Assembly: GCF_008084145.1 (NCBI RefSeq)
Contig: NZ_VSDO01000002.1
Span: 496,001-560,000, forward strand
Length of the DNA: 64,000 nucleotides
Direction: 5' to 3'
From: Paenibacillus faecis
GTDB lineage: Bacteria; Bacillota; Bacilli; Paenibacillales; Paenibacillaceae
The notes below the pieces were generated by a model, which was not told the DNA's origin, did not search any database, and was given only the letters and a program-made list of their open reading frames with translations. Shown piece by piece: positions 1 through 11,932 of this stretch (positions within the stretch are counted from its first letter, which is position 1; each line of letters starts with the position of its first letter). The position numbers and the translations under genes were made by a program.

Positions 1-87
1 GAGCTATGCTGGAAATGGATCTTTTTTATCCGGGCTGCTGAATAAAAAGAAACGCAGCAGAATCTTTTCGCCTGCGAAGGTGAGGTG
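1..87. other. region upstream of the pyr promoter, no gene assigned
   Basis: All three forward frames hit stops within 80 bases (first stops near 37-44 and 110), so this could be the last codons of an upstream gene or plain intergenic DNA. A weak inverted repeat (CTGCTG near 37, CAGCAG near 56) followed by CTTTTC could be an upstream terminator, but it is not convincing. Confidence 0.3.
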
Positions 88-116
88 TTGACAGGGGGAT
101 GTCTTTCTGTCATAAT
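88..116 (+). promoter_or_regulatory. sigma-A promoter of the pyr operon
   Basis: A perfect -35 box TTGACA at 88-93 is followed by a 17-base spacer and CATAAT at 111-116. The inferred start point is near 123, giving a leader of about 280 bases before pyrR that contains the attenuator. Confidence 0.8.
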
Positions 117-146
117 TCATGGAGACAAACGGACATATTGAACCAA

Positions 147-164
147 AGTGCCCCGTGAGGCACT
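147..164 (+). promoter_or_regulatory. upstream hairpin with the same loop as the PyrR-binding hairpin
   Basis: AGTGCC at 147-152 pairs with GGCACT at 159-164 around the loop CCGTGA. The loop is identical to that of the PyrR-binding hairpin 45 bases downstream. The part GCCCCGTGAGGC partly fits the PyrR site consensus (ARUCCNGNGAGGYU), but no terminator of its own is seen between the two hairpins. Confidence 0.45.
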
Positions 165-197
165 GCGATATGACCGACATGAATAGCACCTTTAAAT

Positions 198-346
198 CAG
201 TCCCGTGAGACTGGCAAGGTAACGTGAAGATCCATCGTTTATTGCTGCGGCAATAATATGACGATGCATCCCGAGAGTATACGTTCTTCGGCATACGCTG
301 AAGTATGGAGACTCCTTGCCATCATCACCGGCAGGGAGTCTTTTTT
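198..346 (+). promoter_or_regulatory. PyrR-dependent attenuator of the pyr operon
   Basis: The anti-antiterminator CAGTC/GACTG (198-202 and 209-213) has the loop CCGTGA and contains AGTCCCGTGAGACT, which fits the PyrR binding consensus. GGCAAGG at 213-219 is perfectly complementary to CCTTGCC at 314-320, giving the antiterminator. CCTTGCC is also the left arm of the terminator GACTCCTTGCC/GGCAGGGAGTC (310-320, 330-340) followed by six T. By the known Bacillus mechanism, UMP-bound PyrR holds the first hairpin and so favours termination ahead of pyrR. Confidence 0.88.
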
Positions 347-396
347 GTTCTCTCGTCACGGGGCCATGATCTGAAGGGAAATCCTGAGGAGGCTGA

Positions 397-1871
<1,475 letters not shown>

Positions 1872-1929
1872 AAGGGAAACGTCACATCTCCTTTACAATA
1901 AATCGCACTGAAAACCGGAGGATTCATCC

Positions 1930-3219
1930 ATGCAGCTAATTATAAAAAACGCAAGCGTTCTGAACGATGAAGGACAACTGGAGCTTAAGGACATCACGGT
2001 GAAGGGCGGCTTGATCGAACAGATCAGCCCTTCGGCGGAGAACGCGGCCAAAAACGAGGCGGACGGCGCGCAGGTGCTGGATGCCGGCGGCAAACTGGTC
2101 ACTCCAGGATTTATCGATATGCACGTTCACCTTAGAGAGCCTGGCTTTGAACATAAGGAAACGATTAAAACCGGGTCTCGTTCCGCCGCGAAAGGCGGCT
2201 TCACGACGATCGCCTGCATGCCGAACACCCGGCCCGTGACGGATAATCCCGAAACGGTGTCGTTCGTACGGCAGAAGGCCAAGGAAGCGGGACTGGTTCG
2301 CGTCCTGCCTTACGCCGCGATTACGAAGAGCGAACTGGGAAGGGAACTGACGGATTTTGCCGCGTTGAAAGCCGCCGGAGCGATCGGTTTTACCGACGAC
2401 GGGGTCGGCGTACAGAGCGCGCAAATGATGAAGGACGCCATGAAGCTGGCCGCGTCGCTGAACATGCCGGTCATCGCGCACTGCGAGGATAACTCGCTGG
2501 TGGAGGGGGCGCCGGTAGCCGAAGGCGAATTCGCCAGACGACACGGCCTGAAAGGGATTCCAAACGAGTCGGAAGCCATTCACGTCGGCCGCGATATCCT
2601 GCTGGCGGAAGCCACGGGCGTTCACTACCATGTCTGCCATGTCAGCACGGAGCAATCGATCCGGCTGATCCGCCAGGCCAAACAAATCGGCATCAACGTG
2701 ACGGCGGAGGTTTGCCCGCACCACTTGATTCTGGCCGAGGAAGACATCCCGGGGCTGGATGCGAACTGGAAGATGAATCCGCCGCTCCGCTCAAGACGCG
2801 ATGTGGAAGCTTGTATCGAAGCGCTGGAAGACGGCACGATCGATATTGTGGTGACGGATCACGCGCCGCATAGCGCGGAGGAGAAAGCCAAAGGGATGCA
2901 ACTGGCCCCATTCGGGATCGTCGGTTTCGAAACGGCGTTTCCGCTGCTTTACACCAAGTTTGTCGCGGAGGGCCGCTGGAGCCTTCAAATGCTGGTGAAG
3001 CGCATGACCGAGGATCCGGCCAGAGTGTTCGGCCTCGAGACGGGGCGCCTCGCGGTCGGAAGTCCCGCCGATTTGGCGATCGTCGACCTGGAGAAGGAGC
3101 GGGAAGTCGATCCCGAACAATTTGCCTCCAAGGGACGGAACACTCCGTTCGGCGGGTGGAAGCTGAAAGGCTGGCCGGTCGCCACCATCGTGGCCGGGAA
3201 AGTGGTCTGGAGCGAGTAA
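1930..3219 (+). CDS. pyrC: dihydroorotase, class I
   Basis: It cyclises N-carbamoyl-aspartate to dihydroorotate using zinc. At 429 aa it has class I length (B. subtilis PyrC is about 428). The metal-binding signature FIDMHVHLREPG is at residues 61-72, TDDGVG and the HCEDN histidine follow, and TDHAPHS with the catalytic aspartate lies near residue 309. It starts after CCGGAGG, 58 bases after pyrB. The order pyrB-pyrC-carA is the Bacillus arrangement. Confidence 0.96.
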   Translation: MQLIIKNASVLNDEGQLELKDITVKGGLIEQISPSAENAAKNEADGAQVLDAGGKLVTPGFIDMHVHLREPGFEHKETIKTGSRSAAKGGFTTIACMPNTRPVTDNPETVSFVRQKAKEAGLVRVLPYAAITKSELGRELTDFAALKAAGAIGFTDDGVGVQSAQMMKDAMKLAASLNMPVIAHCEDNSLVEGAPVAEGEFARRHGLKGIPNESEAIHVGRDILLAEATGVHYHVCHVSTEQSIRLIRQAKQIGINVTAEVCPHHLILAEEDIPGLDANWKMNPPLRSRRDVEACIEALEDGTIDIVVTDHAPHSAEEKAKGMQLAPFGIVGFETAFPLLYTKFVAEGRWSLQMLVKRMTEDPARVFGLETGRLAVGSPADLAIVDLEKEREVDPEQFASKGRNTPFGGWKLKGWPVATIVAGKVVWSE

Positions 3220-3328
3220 TAAAACAATGAATGACGGGTCAGTTACAACGTTGACAATGCCCATACATGTGGCTAACCCAAAATGGGGATAGAGAACTTA
3301 TAAAACAGACAAAAAGGAGTGCTGCAGG

Positions 3329-4465
3329 ATGCAGGCAAGATTGTTATTGGAAGACGGCACGCTGTTTACCGGAACATCGTTCGGCGCGGAAGTGGAGAAA
3401 ACCGGCGAGGTCGTCTTTAATACGGGAATTACGGGTTATCAGGAAGTATTGTCTGATCCTTCTTACTGCGGACAAATCGTGACGATGACATACCCGCTGA
3501 TCGGGAATTACGGCATTTCGCGGGATGATTTCGAGTCGATCGCCCCGTCGATCCACGGGTTCGTCGTCCGCCGGTATGAGCCGACGCCAAGCAATTGGCG
3601 GGCGCAGTACAACCTGGGCGACCTCTTGAAGGAATACGGCATCCCCGGGATTACGGGGATCGATACCCGGATGCTGACCCGGATTATCCGTCAGCACGGA
3701 ACGATGAAGGGCGTTATCACCACCTCCGACAGTTCGGTATCCGAGCTTCTCGCCCTGATGGAATCCACCAGCATCGATGAGCTGCGGAATCAGGTGGCCC
3801 GGACCTCGACCCGGCATATCTACAGCAGCCCCGGCTCGAAGGAACGGGTGGTGCTCGTCGACTTTGGCGCGAAAAGCGGGATTCTCCGCGAACTGAACAA
3901 ACGGGACTGCGACGTGGTGATCGTGCCGCATGATACGACCGCCGACGAAATTCGCCGCCTCCACCCGGACGGGATCCAGTTGTCCAACGGACCGGGGGAT
4001 CCGAAGGATGTGCCTTACGCCGTGAAGATGATCTCCGAACTGCTGGGCGAGTATCCGATTTTCGGCATCTGCCTCGGACACCAACTGCTCTCGCTGGCTT
4101 GCGGAGCCGACACGGAGAAGTTGAAATTCGGACATCGCGGCGGCAACCATCCGGTTAAGGATCTGGAAACCGGACGCTGCTACATCACATCGCAGAACCA
4201 CGGCTACACGGTCAACGAAGCTTCCCTGGCGGGGACGGACCTCGTAGTTACGCATATCAACAACAACGACAAGACGGTCGAAGGCGTCAAACACGTCAAA
4301 TACCCGGCCTTTTCGGTACAGTACCATCCCGAAGCGGCGCCTGGGCCTTACGACAACAGCTACCTGTTCGACCACTTCATCGAGATGATCAGAGAACATA
4401 AGCGGTTGAACCCGCAAAAACCGCGTCAGGCGGAATTGATGGCCGCAGCGAAAGGAGCCCAGTAA
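3329..4465 (+). CDS. carA: carbamoyl-phosphate synthase small (glutaminase) subunit
   Basis: It hydrolyses glutamine and passes ammonia to the CarB subunit. It has 378 aa: an N-terminal CPSase small-chain domain and a C-terminal class I glutamine amidotransferase domain with GICLGHQ (nucleophile Cys248) and the later YHPEAAPGP histidine/glutamate pair. The start follows AAAAAGGAG. The position inside the pyr operon points to the pyrimidine-specific synthase (pyrAA of B. subtilis). Its stop lies one base before the carB start. Confidence 0.96.
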   Translation: MQARLLLEDGTLFTGTSFGAEVEKTGEVVFNTGITGYQEVLSDPSYCGQIVTMTYPLIGNYGISRDDFESIAPSIHGFVVRRYEPTPSNWRAQYNLGDLLKEYGIPGITGIDTRMLTRIIRQHGTMKGVITTSDSSVSELLALMESTSIDELRNQVARTSTRHIYSSPGSKERVVLVDFGAKSGILRELNKRDCDVVIVPHDTTADEIRRLHPDGIQLSNGPGDPKDVPYAVKMISELLGEYPIFGICLGHQLLSLACGADTEKLKFGHRGGNHPVKDLETGRCYITSQNHGYTVNEASLAGTDLVVTHINNNDKTVEGVKHVKYPAFSVQYHPEAAPGPYDNSYLFDHFIEMIREHKRLNPQKPRQAELMAAAKGAQ

Positions 4466-4466
4466 T

Positions 4467-7400
4467 ATGCCGATCAACAAAGAACTCAAAAAAATCCTCG
4501 TCATCGGATCCGGTCCGATCGTCATCGGTCAGGCGGCGGAGTTTGACTACGCCGGCACCCAAGCCTGTCAGGCGCTGAAAGAAGAGGGCGTGGAAGTTGT
4601 GCTCATCAACAGCAACCCGGCTACGATCATGACCGACACGAACATGGCGGATAAAGTATATATCGAACCGATCACCCTGGAATTCGTCACGCAAATTATT
4701 CGCCAGGAACGTCCCGACGGCCTGCTGCCTACGCTGGGCGGTCAGACCGGCTTGAATATGGCGGTCGAGCTGGCCCGTGCGGGCGTGCTGGAGCGCGAAA
4801 ACGTAAGGCTGCTCGGAACGCAGCTCAGCTCGATCGAGAAAGCGGAAGACCGGGATCTGTTCCGCGACTTGATGCGCGAATTGGAGCAGCCGGTTCCGGA
4901 GAGCACGATCATCACTTCCGTGGAAGAAGCGCTGAGTTTCGCCCGGGAGATCGGCTATCCTGTCATCGTACGCCCGGCCTATACGCTCGGCGGCACCGGC
5001 GGCGGCATTTGCGCCACGGAGGAAGAATTGAAGGAAACCGTCGCCTCCGGGATCCGTTATAGCCCCATCGGGCAGTGCTTGATCGAGAAATCGATCGCGG
5101 GCATGAAGGAAGTCGAGTATGAAGTCATGCGCGACGCCAACGACAACTGTATCGTCGTTTGTAATATGGAGAACTTTGATCCCGTCGGCGTACATACCGG
5201 GGACAGTATCGTCGTGGCTCCGAGCCAAACGCTGTCCGACCGGGAGTACCAGATGCTGCGTTCCGCCTCGCTCAAGATCATCCGGGCGCTCAACATCGAG
5301 GGCGGCTGCAACGTCCAGTTTGCGCTCGATCCGCAAAGCTTCCAATACTATGTGATCGAGGTCAATCCGCGGGTCAGCCGGTCCTCGGCGCTTGCCTCCA
5401 AGGCAACGGGCTACCCGATCGCCAAAATGGCGGCCAAAATCGCCCTCGGCTATACGCTGGATGAGATCGTCAACCCGGTCACGGGTCAAACGTACGCTTG
5501 CTTCGAACCGACCCTGGATTACATCGTCAGCAAAATCCCGCGCTGGCCGTTCGATAAATTCGTTCATGCCAACCGGAAGCTCGGCACGCAGATGAAAGCG
5601 ACCGGCGAAGTGATGGCCATCGGCCGGACGTTTGAGGAGTCGATTCATAAAGCGGTTCGTTCGCTCGAAATCGGCACGCACCGCCTCTATCTGAAGGGGG
5701 CCGACCAACTCGATACCGACACGCTGAACCAGCGTCTGATCAAAGCGGATGACGAGCGGTTGTTCCTGGTGGCCGAAGCGTTCCGCCGCGGTTACTCCCT
5801 GCAGCAGATTCAGGATCTGACCCAGATCGACTGGTGGTTCCTGGACAAAATCGAGGGCTTGATCGCCTTCGAACGCAAAATCGCCGCCGAACCGGAACTG
5901 ACTTATGAAACGCTGTACGAAGCGAAGCGTCTCGGCTTTACGGACCGGGCGATCGCGGAGCTCCGCGCCGCATCCCAACCTTCCGGCACGCATCTGACGG
6001 AGGAAAGCGTCACGCTGTTCCGGAAAGAAAGAGGGCTCCGGCCGGTCTATAAAATGGTGGACACCTGCGCCGCCGAATTCGAAGCTTCGACGCCGTACTA
6101 CTACTCGACTTACGAAACCGAAAATGAAGTGACCCATACCGATAAAGAGAAGATCGTCGTTCTCGGCTCCGGCCCGATCCGAATCGGCCAAGGGATCGAA
6201 TTCGACTACTCGACCGTACATGCGGTTTGGGCGATACAAAAAGCCGGCTACGAGGCCGTGATCATCAATAACAACCCGGAGACGGTGTCTACCGATTTCA
6301 ACACTTCGGACCGGCTCTACTTCGAACCGCTCTTCTTCGAGGACGTGATGAACGTGATCGAACAGGAGAAGCCGATGGGCGTCATCGTTCAGTTCGGCGG
6401 GCAGACGGCCATCAACCTGGCCGCGCCGCTTAAAGCGGCCGGCGTCCAGATTCTCGGCACCTCGCTGGACAGCATCGACGAGGCCGAAGACCGCAAGAAG
6501 TTCGAAGCCCTGTTGTCCAGGCTGAACATCGCCCAGCCGAAGGGCAGCACGGTCACCTCGGTAGACGAGGCGGTCGGCACCGCCCAATCGCTCGGCTACC
6601 CGGTGCTGGTGCGCCCGTCCTATGTCCTGGGCGGACGCGCGATGGAAATCGTGTACTCCGACGCGGAGCTGCTGAAGTACATGGAGGAAGCGGTCAACAT
6701 CAACCCGCAGCATCCGGTGCTCATCGACCGCTATATGTTGGGCAAAGAGGTGGAAGTGGACGCGATCTGCGACGGCGAGACCGTACTCGTTCCCGGCATC
6801 ATGGAGCATGTCGAACGGGCGGGCGTCCATTCCGGCGACTCGATCGCCGTATATCCGCCGCAATATCTGTCCGACGAACTGAAGAAGAAAATCGTCGACA
6901 TTACAATTAAGATCGCCAAGGAGCTCAAAACGGTCGGCCTGGTGAATATCCAGTTCGTCATCTATAAAAATGAAGTGTACGTGATCGAAGTCAATCCGCG
7001 CTCTTCCCGGACGGTTCCGTTCCTCAGCAAGGTAACGAACATTCCGATGGCCAATGTGGCCACGAAATGCATTCTCGGCGCCAAGCTCAAGGAGCTGGGC
7101 TACCAAGAGGGGCTCTGGCCGGAGAGCGACCAGGTGTCGGTGAAAGTGCCGGTGTTCTCTTTTGCCAAGCTGCGCCGGGTTGAGCCTACGCTCGGTCCTG
7201 AGATGAAATCGACCGGCGAAGTGATGGGCCGCGATCCACAGTACGCCAAGGCTCTGTATAAAGGCCTGATCGGAGCGGGGATGAAGATTCCTTCCACGGG
7301 CGCCATCATCGCCACCGTTGCGGATAAAGATAAGCAGGAAGCGGTCGAATTGCTGCGCGGCTTCTACAGTCTGGGCTACAAGATCATCGCCACGGAAGGA

Positions 7401-7679
7401 ACGGCTTCCGCGCTGATCGAAGCGGGAATCCACGTTACGACCGTAAACAAACTGACCGAGGGCGTGCCGAACATCCTGGATCTGATTCGCAACGGGGAAG
7501 CCCACTTCGTCATTAACACGCTGACCCGGGGCAAAGAACCGGAGCGGGACGGCTTCCGGATTCGCCGGGAAGCGGTGGAGAACGGCATCGTCTGCATGAC
7601 CTCGCTCGATACCGTCCGGGCTTTGCTGAATATGCTGGAGACGATCAACTTCTCCTCGCAGGCCATGCCCAGCTTGTAA
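4467..7679 (+). CDS. carB: carbamoyl-phosphate synthase large (ammonia) subunit
   Basis: It makes carbamoyl phosphate from bicarbonate, ammonia and two ATP. The 1070 aa show the expected internal duplication: two pre-ATP-grasp/ATP-grasp halves each opening with a similar segment ([17 protein letters not shown] near residue 13, [17 protein letters not shown] near 562), paired [10 protein letters not shown] and [10 protein letters not shown] motifs, and a C-terminal MGS-like allosteric domain from about residue 930. It starts almost directly after carA after AAAGGAG, typical of a coupled heterodimer (pyrAB). Confidence 0.96.
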   Translation: MPINKELKKILVIGSGPIVIGQAAEFDYAGTQACQALKEEGVEVVLINSNPATIMTDTNMADKVYIEPITLEFVTQIIRQERPDGLLPTLGGQTGLNMAVELARAGVLERENVRLLGTQLSSIEKAEDRDLFRDLMRELEQPVPESTIITSVEEALSFAREIGYPVIVRPAYTLGGTGGGICATEEELKETVASGIRYSPIGQCLIEKSIAGMKEVEYEVMRDANDNCIVVCNMENFDPVGVHTGDSIVVAPSQTLSDREYQMLRSASLKIIRALNIEGGCNVQFALDPQSFQYYVIEVNPRVSRSSALASKATGYPIAKMAAKIALGYTLDEIVNPVTGQTYACFEPTLDYIVSKIPRWPFDKFVHANRKLGTQMKATGEVMAIGRTFEESIHKAVRSLEIGTHRLYLKGADQLDTDTLNQRLIKADDERLFLVAEAFRRGYSLQQIQDLTQIDWWFLDKIEGLIAFERKIAAEPELTYETLYEAKRLGFTDRAIAELRAASQPSGTHLTEESVTLFRKERGLRPVYKMVDTCAAEFEASTPYYYSTYETENEVTHTDKEKIVVLGSGPIRIGQGIEFDYSTVHAVWAIQKAGYEAVIINNNPETVSTDFNTSDRLYFEPLFFEDVMNVIEQEKPMGVIVQFGGQTAINLAAPLKAAGVQILGTSLDSIDEAEDRKKFEALLSRLNIAQPKGSTVTSVDEAVGTAQSLGYPVLVRPSYVLGGRAMEIVYSDAELLKYMEEAVNINPQHPVLIDRYMLGKEVEVDAICDGETVLVPGIMEHVERAGVHSGDSIAVYPPQYLSDELKKKIVDITIKIAKELKTVGLVNIQFVIYKNEVYVIEVNPRSSRTVPFLSKVTNIPMANVATKCILGAKLKELGYQEGLWPESDQVSVKVPVFSFAKLRRVEPTLGPEMKSTGEVMGRDPQYAKALYKGLIGAGMKIPSTGAIIATVADKDKQEAVELLRGFYSLGYKIIATEGTASALIEAGIHVTTVNKLTEGVPNILDLIRNGEAHFVINTLTRGKEPERDGFRIRREAVENGIVCMTSLDTVRALLNMLETINFSSQAMPSL

Positions 7680-7722
7680 GCAAACACTTGGATAGGATTA
7701 GGTTAGCAGGATAGAGAACAAC

Positions 7723-7757
7723 GCGGCTCCGAAGCGGCTTAAGCCCCTCGGAGCCGC
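7723..7757 (+). other. stable hairpin between carB and pyrF
   Basis: GCGGCTCCGA (7723-7732) and TCGGAGCCGC (7748-7757) form a perfect 10-bp stem around a 15-base loop, with no following T tract. It sits where B. subtilis carries pyrK and pyrD. It may be an RNA-stability or partial termination element inside the operon. Confidence 0.5.
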
Positions 7758-7779
7758 AAGTATGACAGGAGGAGAAATC

Positions 7780-8517
7780 ATGTCTTTGTCGTTCGAACAA
7801 GCCGCGAATAAACTGATGGTCGCGTTGGATTTCCCTGATGCGGAGCAGGCCAAAGGGTTGATTCAAACACTGGAAGGCATTCCGTGCTACATGAAGGTGG
7901 GAATGCAGTTATTTTACGCGTCCGGGCCGGATTTCGTCAAAGTGCTGAAGTCCAGGGGATACTCCGTATTTCTCGATTTGAAAATGCACGATATCCCGAA
8001 CACGGTCAAAGGCGGAGCCCGAAGCATCACCCGGCTTGGCGTGGATATGTTCAATCTCCACGCGGCGGGCGGGTTTAAGATGATGACCGCGGCGCAGGAA
8101 GGAATCCAGGCCGCGCTGGAGGACGATTCATCGCTGAAGAAGCCGCTCTTAATCGCCGTCACCCAGTTAACCAGCACCAATCAGGAGACGCTGAACCGGG
8201 AGATCGGCATACCGGGGTCGGTCGAGCAGTCGGTGCTGGCCTACGCGGCTTTGGCCCAAAAGGCGGGTTTGGACGGCGTAGTCGCCTCCCCTCTTGAAGT
8301 ACAGGCCATCAAGGGGCAGTGCGGCACGGCGTTTATGACCGTCACACCCGGGATTAGGCCGGCCGGAAGCGAATCCGGCGATCAGTCCCGAACCCTTACA
8401 CCGGGCCAGGCCATCGGGCAGGGAACGGACTATATCGTGGTAGGACGTCCGATTACGGCGGCGAGCGACCCGCGCGAAGCGGCGGAACAAATTATTGAGG
8501 AGATGAGGCAAGAATGA
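7780..8517 (+). CDS. pyrF: orotidine 5'-phosphate decarboxylase
   Basis: It decarboxylates OMP to UMP, the last step of the pathway. The start was set at 7780 because AGGAGGA lies seven bases before it; an in-frame ATG at 7762 has no ribosome site. That gives 245 aa, close to the group I family. The catalytic [11 protein letters not shown] segment is near residues 67-77, and a TPGIRP-type phosphate-binding stretch is near 187. Its stop overlaps the pyrE start by ATGA. Confidence 0.95.
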   Translation: MSLSFEQAANKLMVALDFPDAEQAKGLIQTLEGIPCYMKVGMQLFYASGPDFVKVLKSRGYSVFLDLKMHDIPNTVKGGARSITRLGVDMFNLHAAGGFKMMTAAQEGIQAALEDDSSLKKPLLIAVTQLTSTNQETLNREIGIPGSVEQSVLAYAALAQKAGLDGVVASPLEVQAIKGQCGTAFMTVTPGIRPAGSESGDQSRTLTPGQAIGQGTDYIVVGRPITAASDPREAAEQIIEEMRQE

Positions 8518-9155
8518 TCAATAACGAGCAAATAGCGAAGGAAATTGCGGGACGCCTGCTGGATATCGGCGCGGTGGCGCTGCGTCCGCATCAACCGTTT
8601 ACCTGGACTTCGGGGATCAAGTCGCCGATCTATTGCGACAACCGGCTGACGATGTCTTATCCGGACATCCGCGATCTGATCGCGGAATCTTTTGCGGCGA
8701 TCGTCCGGGAATCCTACCCGGAAACCGAGGTGATCGCGGGCACCGCCACCGCGGGGATTCCCCATGCGGCGTTCGTCGCCCAGAAGCTCGGGCTGCCCAT
8801 GGCCTATATCCGCGACAAAGCCAAAGGGCACGGGAAGGAAAACCAAATCGAAGGGCTGATCCGTACGGGGCAAAAGGTCATCGTTATCGAAGACCTGATC
8901 TCCACGGGCGGCAGCTCCATCAAGGCCGCTCAGGCCGTGCGCGAAGCGGGGGCGGATGCGCTGGGTGTGCTGGCGATTTTCAGCTATCAGTTGGACAAGG
9001 CGGTTCAGGCCTTTGCCGACGCGGGAATCCCGCTGCGGACATTATCCAACTACGGCGCGCTGATCGACGTGGCGGTGGAGCGTGGCGAGATCCAGTCGGA
9101 AGATCTGGCGCTGCTGAAATCCTGGAGAGAAGATCCCGGCTCATTCGGAAAATAA
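8514..9155 (+). CDS. pyrE: orotate phosphoribosyltransferase
   Basis: It joins orotate to PRPP, giving OMP for PyrF. The protein has 213 aa with the PRPP-binding motif [14 protein letters not shown] at residues 122-135 and the flexible-loop lysines in [15 protein letters not shown] near 100-114. It is the last gene of the operon and is followed at once by a strong terminator. As in other Firmicutes, pyrF precedes pyrE with coupled translation. Confidence 0.96.
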   Translation: MINNEQIAKEIAGRLLDIGAVALRPHQPFTWTSGIKSPIYCDNRLTMSYPDIRDLIAESFAAIVRESYPETEVIAGTATAGIPHAAFVAQKLGLPMAYIRDKAKGHGKENQIEGLIRTGQKVIVIEDLISTGGSSIKAAQAVREAGADALGVLAIFSYQLDKAVQAFADAGIPLRTLSNYGALIDVAVERGEIQSEDLALLKSWREDPGSFGK

Positions 9156-9166
9156 AATGACGCATG

Positions 9167-9223
9167 AAAAAAGAGGTTGTTCCGAAACCGTCATTCATGA
9201 TGACGGGGAACAACCTCTTTTTT
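9167..9223. terminator. bidirectional terminator between pyrE and the SLH protein gene
   Basis: A perfect 17-bp stem joins the A6-flanked arm at 9167-9183 to the T6-flanked arm at 9207-9223, enclosing a second small hairpin (CCGTCAT/ATGACGG). A run of A on one side and T on the other lets it end transcripts from both convergent genes. Confidence 0.9.
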
Positions 9224-9234
9224 CCGGTATGTGC

Positions 9235-10848
9235 TTAATGGCCGGGGCCGATGATCGCGTCGTATTTCGCCGCGTTGCGCAAAGCCGGCCAAACCTCGGG
9301 CGTTTCGCCGCCGATATGCCAATAGGCGAAGCCCGCGATGTCCCTGGACATCGCCAGGTTGTATTTGCTTGTGAGCGAGCGGGTCTCTTCCAGCCAAATC
9401 CGGCGCGGGTTGCCGGAGGCACGGTAGTCCGCCACGTATTGACCGAGATTTTCGTTCCAAGCGGACTTGGCTCCGAGCCGCTTGATTCTCTCGAATTGTT
9501 CGGGAAGTTTCAGGTCTTCGGATGGCGCCGCCGCCGCTGAGCCGCCGCCAATCATCCAATCCCTCGAAAATAACGGCAGCGCCAGGATGACCTTGGAGGA
9601 GGGGACTTTGCGCAGCAGGTTGTCCAATCCTTTCTCAAGCCAGGGCAGGGAGGCGACGGACCCCGCTTTGCCTCCGCTCCAATGCTCGTCGTAGCCCATC
9701 AGCACGATGTAATCGGCGCTTTTTCCCAGTGCCGCGTAATCGTAGGCTTCGGTCCAGTCGGTCTGGAAATCCGGCGACAAGTCTACGGACAGCACCATAT
9801 TCTGTTCGTGCAGCCTACGGGCAAATTCGGCGACGAACGAGGTGAAGGCCTCCCGGTCTTCGGGTGCGACATTTTCGAAGTCGAGATTGATCCCCTGAAC
9901 TCCGGTTTGCACCGCCGAATTTACAACGCGGGCGATCAATTCGGAGGACTTCGCCTTGGAAGTCAACAGGGTATGCGTCGCTTCCTGATCGAAACGGTTA
10001 CCGAAGAGAGGCCATACCTGTTTCCCCTGCTGCTTGGCCCACAACACCAGGGAAGCCTCGCTCTCGTTCGTAACGCTCCCCTCCTTGGTCAAAAAGAACC
10101 ATCGGGGCGACAGCACATTAATGTTGGAATGGAGTATGGACTGTTTAAACTGCGCATCGGTCTGGTCGTACTGCCAACCGATCTGGATGGAAGGCCGTGC
10201 CGGGGTGGATAACTTCGCGCTCCAAGTCGGATTTTGCAGAAGGCGATCCATAACGGCCGCGATTTCCTGCCGGGTCAAGGCCTGCCCCGGGAAAAAACGC
10301 CCATCGTTTCCGTTCATCAAACCGAGTTTCGAAACGGCATACACTTCAGGACGCGCCCATGCGGCGATGGAGGCATCGTCTTTGTATTTCCCGTCGGCTG
10401 CCGGGCCGCTGGCGTAGGCGGCGTTCAAGATCCGGCTCAGCCAGACGGCGGCCTCCTGCCGGCTCACCGGCTCGGCGGGCGCGAATCGTCGCGAGCTCTT
10501 GCCTTGGGTCAGCCCCAGGTCGGTGGAAGCCTGGATGCTCTGGTAGTACCAGGCTCCGCCAGGGACGTCTTCGAATGCCGGAATCGGGGAGGCCACGGGC
10601 TCCAGACCCAGCAGGCGCTGGATCGTGACGGCAAATTCCGCTCGGGATATCGGCTCGGCCGGTGAAAACCTGGTAGGGGTGGTGCCTTTCATCAAACCTT
10701 TTTCATATAAACGAATGATAGCATCTTTGGCATAGCTGGACCCGATATCGCTGAATGGCGGTTCTTTGGCGTAAGCGGTTTGCTGGGGCCGTAAGCCGGC
10801 GGAAATCAGAACGAGCAGGAGCAGTGCGGTTTTAACGGGTTTTATCAT
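9235..10848 (-). CDS. S-layer-homology glycoside hydrolase family 18 protein
   Basis: This is a secreted surface protein of 537 aa. A signal peptide (residues 1-27) is followed by three SLH repeats (about 32-75, 95-140 and 160-205), which anchor proteins to wall-linked pyruvylated polymer. A GH18 domain fills the rest, with the acidic motif INLDFENV near residue 320, where the first Asp of DxDxE is Asn as in spore-type GH18 enzymes. LMGYDEHW supplies the barrel tyrosine. The likely substrate is peptidoglycan or chitin-like glycan. It is transcribed towards the pyr operon and divergently from the ABC operon. Confidence 0.88.
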   Translation of the reverse strand: MIKPVKTALLLLVLISAGLRPQQTAYAKEPPFSDIGSSYAKDAIIRLYEKGLMKGTTPTRFSPAEPISRAEFAVTIQRLLGLEPVASPIPAFEDVPGGAWYYQSIQASTDLGLTQGKSSRRFAPAEPVSRQEAAVWLSRILNAAYASGPAADGKYKDDASIAAWARPEVYAVSKLGLMNGNDGRFFPGQALTRQEIAAVMDRLLQNPTWSAKLSTPARPSIQIGWQYDQTDAQFKQSILHSNINVLSPRWFFLTKEGSVTNESEASLVLWAKQQGKQVWPLFGNRFDQEATHTLLTSKAKSSELIARVVNSAVQTGVQGINLDFENVAPEDREAFTSFVAEFARRLHEQNMVLSVDLSPDFQTDWTEAYDYAALGKSADYIVLMGYDEHWSGGKAGSVASLPWLEKGLDNLLRKVPSSKVILALPLFSRDWMIGGGSAAAAPSEDLKLPEQFERIKRLGAKSAWNENLGQYVADYRASGNPRRIWLEETRSLTSKYNLAMSRDIAGFAYWHIGGETPEVWPALRNAAKYDAIIGPGH

Positions 10849-10993
10849 AACGTCCTCGCTTCCAAATTCAGTATGAAATCTCTTAATACTGTAATACTAC
10901 CAAAAACTAATCTATCGATCAGCGCGAAAAATATGGAAACAAAAATATCAATATCGTAAAATTTCTTGTAACTTTTTGGCATGAATTTTCGTT

Positions 10994-10999
10994 TATAAT
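10994..10999 (+). promoter_or_regulatory. possible -10 box of the ABC exporter operon
   Basis: TATAAT lies about 95 bases before the likely start of the first ABC gene, in AT-rich divergent DNA. The -35 region is weak (ACTTTT at 17 bases), so an activator may be needed, or the real promoter may be elsewhere. Confidence 0.35.
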
Positions 11000-11089
11000 G
11001 CAGACGTGAAGGATACATAGAGCGAAAGCGAACCCGCCCGGAGCGTCTAGGGCAGCCAATATTAAATGATGCTAGGAGACCGATACACA

Positions 11090-11932
11090 ATGATGCGATG
11101 GCTTCGCAAACCAGTTCAATCCAAAGAAGCTGAAGCGCCGTCCGATGCCCCGGCCTCGGGGCCGACGGATGCTCCAGCGCAACCGATAACCGATGAATCC
11201 GTTGAACATGCACCGCAAGTTCCCGAAGCGAAACCGATTGTTCCGAAACCCAAGGACGAGGGACCGGTTTTGATCGTCAGGGAGGTGCATCGCTCTTTCC
11301 CGGTGGGAGGCGGTGAAATCCACGTCCTGAAAGGAATCAACATGGAGGTGCGTCCCGGACAGCTCGTCATGCTGAAAGGCAGATCGGGTTCGGGGAAAAC
11401 AACGCTCCTTAACATGCTGGGGGGTCTGGACCAACCGTCCAGCGGCGAGATTTTATTCAGGGATCAACCGCTTCATCAACTGAACGATGACAAGCGCACC
11501 TTATTGCGGCGGAATCAGATCGGCTTTATTTTTCAGGCTTACGCTTTGCTGCCGTTGCTGTCGGCCTGGGAAAACGTCGAACTCTCGCTGCGGATGGCCG
11601 GTGTTCCCCAGTCCGAGTGGAAGAAGCGCGTAACGCACTGCCTTGAGCTGGTCGGCTTGGGCAAGCGCATGTTCCACCGGCCGTTTGAACTTTCCGGGGG
11701 GGAGCAGCAGCGCGTGGCGATCGCCAAGGCGATCGCGCACCGTCCCCAATTGCTGTTGGCGGATGAGCCGACCGCGAATCTGGACTCGCAAATGGGAGCC
11801 CAGGTCATGTCCGTATTTAAAAACATCATACATACGGAGCAAATGACGATTTGTATGACTACTCACGATCCTACAATCTTGGAGGTAGCAGACCATGTTT
11901 ACGAAATGGTGGATGGAAGGTTTATCAATTAG
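11090..11932 (+). CDS. MacB/LolD-type ABC transporter ATP-binding protein
   Basis: This ATPase energises FtsX-type permeases. Two in-frame ATGs at 11066 and 11069 precede the ribosome site CTAGGAGA, so the ATG at 11090 was chosen (280 aa). An unusual Pro/Ala/Glu-rich extension of about 55 residues comes before the ABC domain. Walker A GRSGSGKT, the Q loop FIFQAY, signature LSGGEQQR, Walker B LLLADEPT and the switch histidine in MTTHD are all intact. It overlaps the adaptor gene by 38 bases and heads a five-gene operon. Confidence 0.9.
   Translation: MMRWLRKPVQSKEAEAPSDAPASGPTDAPAQPITDESVEHAPQVPEAKPIVPKPKDEGPVLIVREVHRSFPVGGGEIHVLKGINMEVRPGQLVMLKGRSGSGKTTLLNMLGGLDQPSSGEILFRDQPLHQLNDDKRTLLRRNQIGFIFQAYALLPLLSAWENVELSLRMAGVPQSEWKKRVTHCLELVGLGKRMFHRPFELSGGEQQRVAIAKAIAHRPQLLLADEPTANLDSQMGAQVMSVFKNIIHTEQMTICMTTHDPTILEVADHVYEMVDGRFIN

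Noticed and set aside
4389..7505. Very long minus-strand frame over carB
   Set aside because: Shadow of carB caused by GC-rich codon use; composition (His/Arg/Asp/Gly-rich) is typical of antisense frames.
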